A DNA stretch of 64,000 bases from Edaphochlamys debaryana (Eukaryota > Chlorophyta > Chlorophyceae > Chlamydomonadales). Shown here piece by piece: positions 57,481 to 64,000 of this stretch (its first letter is position 1; every line of letters begins with the position of its first letter). The translations under genes were made by a program, and so were the position numbers. The stretch is from contig JAEHOE010000012.1 of the NCBI GenBank assembly GCA_016858145.1, positions 1,550,001 to 1,614,000 on the forward strand, written 5' to 3'. The notes below the pieces were generated by a model, which saw only the letters and a list, made by a program, of their open reading frames with translations, had not been told where the DNA came from and did not search any database.

Positions 57481-60400
57481 TGGACGGGCGTCGCGGAGGC
57501 AGCTCGGGCGGCCCCTTTCCCAGCCCCTCCGCCGCTGCCTCCAGCCCGTGTCCACCTCCCCTGGCACCCCCTGGACGGGCGTCATGGAGGCAGCTCGGGC
57601 GGCCCCTTTCTTAGCCCCGCCGCCGCTGCCTCCAGCCCGTGACCACCTCCCCTGGCACCCCCTGGACGGGCGTCGCGGAGGCAGCTCGGGCGGCCCCTTT
57701 CCCAGCCCCGCCGCCGCTGCCTCGAGCCCGTGACCACCTCCCCTGGCACCCCCTGGACGGGCGTCGCGGAGGCAGCTCGGGCGGCCCCTTTCCCAGCCCC
57801 GCCGCCGCTGCCTCCAGCCCGTGACCACCTCCCCTGGCACCCCCGGGACGGGCGTCGCGGAGGCAGCTTGGGCGGCCCCTTTCCCAGCCCCGCCGCCGCT
57901 GCCTTCGGCCCGTGACCACCTCCCCTGGCACCCCCTGGACGGGCGTCGCGGAGGCAGTTCGGGCGGCCCCTTTCCCAGCCCCGCCGCCGCTGCCTCCAGC
58001 CCGTGACCACCTCCCCTGGCACCCCCTGGACGGGCGTCGCGGAGGCAGCTTGGGCGGCCCCTTTCTCAGCCCGCCGCCGCCGCCTCCAGCCCGTGACCAC
58101 CTCCCCTGGCACCCCCTGGACGGGCGTCGCGGAGGCAGCTCGGGCGGCCCCTTTCCCAGCCCCGCCGCCGCTGCCTTCGGCCCGTGACCACCTCCCCTGG
58201 CACCCCCTGGACGGGCGTCGCGGAGGCAGCTTGGGCGGCCCCTTTCCCAGCCCCGCCGCCGCTGCCTCCAGCCCGTGACCACCTCCCCTGGCACCCCCTG
58301 GACGGGCGTCGCGGAGGCAGCTTGGGCGGCCCCTTTCCCAGCCCCGCCGCCGCTGCCTCCAGCCCGTGACCACCTCCCCTGGCACCCCCTGGACGGGCGT
58401 CGCGGAGGCAGCTCGGGCGGCCCCTTTCCCAGCCCCGCCGCCGCTGCCTCCAGCCCGTGACCACCTCCCCTGGCACCCCCTGGACGGGCGTCATGGAGGC
58501 AGCTCGGGCGGCCCCTTTCTTAGCCCCGCCGCCGCTGCCTCCAGCCCGTGACCACCTCCCCTGGCACCCCCTGGACGGGCGTCGCGGAGGCAGCTTAGGC
58601 GGCCCCTTTCCCAGCCCCGCCGCCGCTGCCTCCAGCCCGTGACCACCTCCCCTGGCACCCCCTGGACGGGCGTCGCGGAGGCAGCTCGGGCGGCCCCTTT
58701 CTCAGCCCGCCGCCGCTGCCTCCAGCCCGTGACCACCTCCCCTGGCACCCCCTGGACGGGCGTCGCGGAGGCAGCTCGGGCGGCCCCTTTCCCAGCCCCG
58801 CCGCCGCTGCCTCCAGCCCGTGACCACCTCCCCTGGCACCCCCTGGACGGGCGTCGCGGAGGCAGCTTGGGCGGCCCCTTTCCCAGCCCCGCCGCCGCTG
58901 CCTCCAGCCCGTGACCACCTCCCCTGGCACCCCCTGGACGGGCGTCGCGGAGGCAGCTTGGGCGGCCCCTTTCTCAGCCCGCCGCCGCTGCCTCCAGCCC
59001 GTGACCACCTCCCCTGGCACCCCCTGGACGGGCGTCGCGGAGGCAGCTTGGGCGGCCCCTTTCCCAGCCCCGCCGCCGCTGCCTCCAGCCCGTGACCACC
59101 TCCCCTGGCACCCCCTGGACGGGCGTCGCGGAGGCAGCTCGGGCGGCCCCTTTCCCAGCCCCGCCGCCGCTGCCTCCAGCCCGTGACCACCTCCCCTGGC
59201 ACCCCCTGGACGGGCGTCGCGGAGGCAGCTCGGGCGGCCCCTTTCCCAGCCCCGCCGCTGCTGCCTCCAGCCCGTGACCACCTCCCCTGGCACCCCCTGG
59301 ACGGGCGTCGCGGAGGCAGCTCGGGCGGCCCCTTTCCCAGCCCCGCCGCCGCTGCCTCCAGCCCGTGACCACCTCCCCTGGCACCCCCTGGACGGGCGTC
59401 GCGGAGGCAGCTCGGGCGGCCCCTTTCCCAGCCCCGCCGCCGCTGCCTCCAGCCCGTGACCACCTCCCCTGGCACCCCCTGGACGGGCGTCGCGGAGGCA
59501 GCTCGGGCGGCCCCTTTCCCAGCCCCGCCGCCGCTGCCTCCAGCCCGTGACCACCTCCCCTGGCACCCCCTGGACGGGCGTCGCGGAGGCAGCTTGGGCG
59601 GCCCCTTTCCCAGCCCCGCCGCTGCTGCCTTCAGCCCGTGACCACCTCCCCTGGCACCCCCTGGACGGGCGTCGCGGAGGCAGCTCGGGCGGCCCCTTTC
59701 CCAGCCCCGCCGCCGCTGCCTCCAGCCCGTGACCACCTCCCCTGGCACCCCCTGGACGGGCGTCGCGGAGGCAGCTCGGGCGGCCCCTTTCCCAGCCCCG
59801 CCGCCGCTGCCTCCAGCCCGTGACCACCTCCCCTGGCACCCCCTGGACGGGCGTCGCGGAGGCAGCTTGGGCGGCCCCTTTCCCAGCCCCGCCGCCGCTG
59901 CCTCCAGCCCGTGACCACCTCCCCTGGCACCCCCTGGACGGGCGTCGCGGAGGCAGCTCGGGCGGCCCCTTTCCCAGCCCCGCCGCCGCTGCCTCCAGCC
60001 CGTGACCACCTCCCCTGGCACCCCCTGGACGGGCGTCGCGGAGGCAGCTCGGGCGGCCCCTTTCCCAGCCCCGCCGCCGCTGCCTCCAGCCCGTGACCAC
60101 CTCCCCTGGCACCCCCTGGACGGGCGTCGCGGAGGCAGCTCGGGCGGCCCCTTTCCCAGCCCCGCCGCTGCTGCCTCCAGCCCGTGACCACCTCCCCTGG
60201 CACCCCCTGGACGGGCGTCGCGGAGGCAGCTCGGGCGGCCCCTTTCCCAGCCCCGCCGCCGCTGCCTCCAGCCCGTGACCACCTCCCCTGGCACCCCCTG
60301 GACGGGCGTCGCGGAGGCAGCTCGGGCGGCCCCTTTCCCAGCCCCGCCGCCGCTGCCTCCAGCCCGTGACCACCTCCCCTGGCACCCCCTGGACGGGCGT

Positions 60401-63400
60401 CGCGGAGGCAGCTCGGGCGGCCCCTTTCCCAGCCCCGCCGCTGCTGCCTCCAGCCCGTGACCACCTCCCCTGGCACCCCCTGGACGGGCGTCGCGGAGGC
60501 AGCTCGGGCGGCCCCTTTCCCAGCCCCGCCGCCGCTGCCTCCAGCCCGTGACCACCTCCCCTGGCACCCCCTGGACGGGCGTCGCGGAGGCAGCTCGGGC
60601 GGCCCCTTTCCCAGCCCCGCCGCCGCTGCCTCCAGCCCGTGACCACCTCCCCTGGCACCCCCTGGACGGGCGTCGCGGAGGCAGCTCGGGCGGCCCCTTT
60701 CCCAGCCCCGCCGCCGCTGCCTCCAGCCCGTGACCACCTCCCCTGGCACCCCCTGGACGGGCGTCGCGGAGGCAGCTCGGGCGGCCCCTTTCCCAGCCCC
60801 GCCGCCTGCTGCCTCCAGCCCGTGACCACCTCCCCTGGCACCCCCTGGACGGGCGTCGCGGAGGCAGCTCGGGCGGCCCCTTTCCCAGCCCCGCCGCCGC
60901 TGCCTCCAGCCCGTGACCACCTCCCCTGGCACCCCCTGGACGGGCGTCGCGGAGGCAGCTCGGGCGGCCCCTTTCCCAGCCCCGCCGCCGCTGCCTCCAG
61001 CCCGTGACCACCTCCCCTGGCACCCCCTGGACGGGCGTCGCGGAGGCAGCTCGGGCGGCCCCTTTCCCAGCCCCGCCGCCGCTGCCTCCAGCCCGTGACC
61101 ACCTCCCCTGGCACCCCCTGGACGGGCGTCGCGGAGGCAGCTCGGGCGGCCCCTTTCCCAGCCCCGCCGCTGCTGCCTCCAGCCCGTGACCACCTCCCCT
61201 GGCACCCCCTGGACGGGCGTCGCGGAGGCAGCTCGGGCGGCCCCTTTCCCAGCCCCGCCGCCGCTGCCTCCAGCCCGTGACCACCTCCCCTGGCACCCCC
61301 TGGACGGGCGTCGCGGAGGCAGCTCGGGCGGCCCCTTTCCCAGCCCCGCCGCCGCTGCCTCCAGCCCGTGACCACCTCCCCTGGCACCCCCTGGACGGGC
61401 GTCGCGGAGGCAGCTCGGGCGGCCCCTTTCCCAGCCCCGCCGCCGCTGCCTCCAGCCCGTGACCACCTCCCCTGGCACCCCCTGGACGGGCGTCGCGGAG
61501 GCAGCTCGGGCGGCCCCTTTCCCAGCCCCGCCGCCGCTGCCTCCAGCCCGTGACCACCTCCCCTGGCACCCCCTGGACGGGCGTCGCGGAGGCAGCTCGG
61601 GCGGCCCCTTTCCCAGCCCCGCCGCCGCTGCCTCCAGCCCGTGACCACCTCCCCTGGCACCCCCTGGACGGGCGTCGCGGAGGCAGCTCGGGCGGCCCCT
61701 TTCCCAGCCCCGCCGCCGCTGCCTCCAGCCCGTGACCACCTCCCCTGGCACCCCCTGGACGGGCGTCGCGGAGGCAGCTCGGGCGGCCCCTTTCCCAGCC
61801 CCGCCGCCGCTGCCTCCAGCCCGTGACCACCTCCCCTGGCACCCCCTGGACGGGCGTCGCGGAGGCAGCTCGGGCGGCCCCTTTCCCAGCCCCGCCGCCG
61901 CTGCCTCCAGCCCGTGACCACCTCCCCTGGCACCCCCTGGACGGGCGTCGCGGAGGCAGCTCGGGCGGCCCCTTTCCCAGCCCCGCCGCCGCTGCCTCCA
62001 GCCCGTGACCACCTCCCCTGGCACCCCCTGGACGGGCGTCGCGGAGGCAGCTCGGGCGGCCCCTTTCCCAGCCCCGCCGCCTGCTGCCTCCAGCCCGTGA
62101 CCACCTCCCCTGGCACCCCCTGGACGGGCGTCGCGGAGGCAGCTCGGGCGGCCCCTTTCCCAGCCCCGCCGCCGCTGCCTCCAGCCCGTGACCACCTCCC
62201 CTGGCACCCCCTGGACGGGCGTCGCGGAGGCAGCTCGGGCGGCCCCTTTCCCAGCCCCGCCGCCTGCTGCCTCCAGCCCGTGACCACCTCCCCTGGCACC
62301 CCCTGGACGGGCGTCGCGGAGGCAGCTCGGGCGGCCCCTTTCCCAGCCCCGCCGCCGCTGCCTCCAGCCCGTGACCACCTCCCCTGGCACCCCCTGGACG
62401 GGCGTCGCGGAGGCAGCTCGGGCGGCCCCTTTCCCAGCCCCGCCGCCGCTGCCTCCAGCCCGTGACCACCTCCCCTGGCACCCCCTGGACGGGCGTCGCG
62501 GAGGCAGCTCGGGCGGCCCCTTTCCCAGCCCCGCCGCCGCTGCCTCCAGCCCGTGACCACCTCCCCTGGCACCCCCTGGACGGGCGTCGCGGAGGCAGCT
62601 CGGGCGGCCCCTTTCCCAGCCCCGCCGCCGCTGCCTCCAGCCCGTGACCACCTCCCCTGGCACCCCCTGGACGGGCGTCGCGGAGGCAGCTCGGGCGGCC
62701 CCTTTCCCAGCCCCGCCGCCGCTGCCTCCAGCCCGTGACCACCTCCCCTGGCACCCCCTGGACGGGCGTCGCGGAGGCAGCTCGGGCGGCCCCTTTCCCA
62801 GCCCCGCCGCCGCTGCCTCCAGCCCGTGACCACCTCCCCTGGCACCCCCTGGACGGGCGTCGCGGAGGCAGCTCGGGCGGCCCCTTTCCCAGCCCCGCCG
62901 CCGCTGCCTCCAGCCCGTGACCACCTCCCCTGGCACCCCCTGGACGGGCGTCGCGGAGGCAGCTCGGGCGGCCCCTTTCCCAGCCCCGCCGCCTGCTGCC
63001 TCCAGCCCGTGACCACCTCCCCTGGCACCCCCTGGACGGGCGTCGCGGAGGCAGCTCGGGCGGCCCCTTTCCCAGCCCCGCCGCCGCTGCCTCCAGCCCG
63101 TGACCACCTCCCCTGGCACCCCCTGGACGGGCGTCGCGGAGGCAGCTCGGGCGGCCCCTTTCCCAGCCCCGCCGCCGCTGCCTCCAGCCCGTGACCACCT
63201 CCCCTGGCACCCCCTGGACGGGCGTCGCGGAGGCAGCTCGGGCGGCCCCTTTCCCAGCCCCGCCGCCGCTGCCTCCAGCCCGTGACCACCTCCCCTGGCA
63301 CCCCCTGGACGGGCGTCGCGGAGGCAGCTCGGGCGGCCCCTTTCCCAGCCCCGCCGCTGCTGCCTCCAGCCCGTGACCACCTCCCCTGGCACCCCCTGGA

Positions 63401-64000
63401 CGGGCGTCGCGGAGGCAGCTCGGGCGGCCCCTTTCCCAGCCCCGCCGCCGCTGCCTCCAGCCCGTGACCACCTCCCCTGGCACCCCCTGGACGGGCGTCG
63501 CGGAGGCAGCTCGGGCGGCCCCTTTCCCAGCCCCGCCGCCTGCTGCCTCCAGCCCGTGACCACCTCCCCTGGCACCCCCTGGACGGGCGTCGCGGAGGCA
63601 GCTCGGGCGGCCCCTTTCCCAGCCCCGCCGCCGCTGCCTCCAGCCCGTGACCACCTCCCCTGGCACCCCCTGGACGGGCGTCGCGGAGGCAGCTCGGGCG
63701 GCCCCTTTCCCAGCCCCGCCGCCGCTGCCTCCAGCCCGTGACCACCTCCCCTGGCACCCCCTGGACGGGCGTCGCGGAGGCAGCTCGGGCGGCCCCTTTC
63801 CCAGCCCCGCCGCCGCTGCCTCCAGCCCGTGACCACCTCCCCTGGCACCCCCTGGACGGGCGTCGCGGAGGCAGCTCGGGCGGCCCCTTTCCCAGCCCCG
63901 CCGCCTGCTGCCTCCAGCCCGTGACCACCTCCCCTGGCACCCCCTGGACGGGCGTCGCGGAGGCAGCTCGGGCGGCCCCTTTCCCAGCCCCGCCGCCGCT
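57481..64000 (+). repeat. 91-bp satellite, about 72 copies, derived from RT coding end
   Basis: The unit starts tggacgggcgtcgcggaggc and ends ctggcaccccc. 6520 bp gives about 71.6 units and the array runs off the window. Variants: 90-bp units lacking one C in the agccccgcc stretch (near 58061, 58700 and 58970), 92-bp units with gcctgctgcc (e.g. 60802, 62080, 62262, 62991, 63538, 63902), a ctgctgcc substitution (e.g. 59260, 60170, 61169), and catgg variants at 57583 and 58492. Units left of about 59.1 kb are more diverse than those to the right. Unit 1 is in frame with the RT C-terminus. The consensus has no stop in any minus-strand frame, which produces very long but meaningless open frames there. 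Confidence 0.95.

Noticed and set aside
58595..63940. Very long minus-strand open frames (1400-1780 codons) across the satellite
   Set aside because: They are the 91-bp unit read in turn in three frames. The unit lacks antisense stops, so length alone is no evidence of coding.
57481..64000. CRISPR-like array
   Set aside because: The whole 91-bp unit repeats, with no unique spacers, in a eukaryotic retroelement context.

Overview
The window is nuclear DNA of a GC-rich green alga. A chlorophyte, probably of the Chlamydomonadales type, fits best, though the species cannot be named. The signs are intron-dense genes with GT-AG introns of about 100-400 bp, strong G/C third-codon bias, TGTAA polyadenylation motifs after several genes, plastid-type transit peptides, a Tctex-type dynein light chain and abundant non-LTR retrotransposons. 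The standard genetic code applies (TAA, TAG and TGA all terminate host genes).

Layout. 0.7-0.83 kb (-): a tRNA-Ser(AGA) gene whose 3' half lies upstream of its 5' half, i.e. a circularly permuted tRNA gene with its own TATA element and T4 terminator. 1.9-4.7 kb (-): an eight-exon MYND zinc-finger protein. 5.4-6.6 kb (-): a small tryptophan-rich unknown protein. 7.7-21.2 kb (+): the roughly 30-exon gene for ribosome-biogenesis factor RRP5/PDCD11 (S1 repeats plus C-terminal HAT repeats). Its 0.9-kb intron carries three tandem H/ACA-snoRNA-like copies, and two neighbouring introns carry an inverted repeat around one exon. 22.3-26.1 kb (+): an unknown type I membrane protein with a very acidic, Tyr-rich lumenal part. 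27.35-27.7 kb (+): Tctex-type dynein light chain. 28.5-31.1 kb (+): TlyA-type S4/FtsJ rRNA methyltransferase. 32.1-34.8 kb (-): anthranilate phosphoribosyltransferase (TrpD), divergent from 35.1-39.1 kb (+): prolyl-tRNA synthetase with two in-frame starts, which suggests dual cytosolic and organellar products. 40.5-44.06 kb (+): an unknown multi-exon gene.

From about 44.6 kb to the end the window is repeat-rich. It holds a degenerate TE fragment, an 848-bp tandem repeat in 2-3 copies, and a nearly complete LINE on the minus strand (ORF1, endonuclease, reverse transcriptase, terminal zinc finger). The LINE is interrupted by a 252-bp insertion with an 11-bp target-site duplication. A second, badly decayed RT follows, and its 3' coding end has expanded into a 91-bp satellite of about 72 copies that runs off the window.

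Theme: several left-hand genes serve translation (tRNA-Ser, RRP5 with nested snoRNA-like genes, TlyA methyltransferase, ProRS). They are separate transcription units apart from the RRP5 intron genes. Exon borders were read by eye from splice motifs and frame continuity, and most should be right within a few bases.
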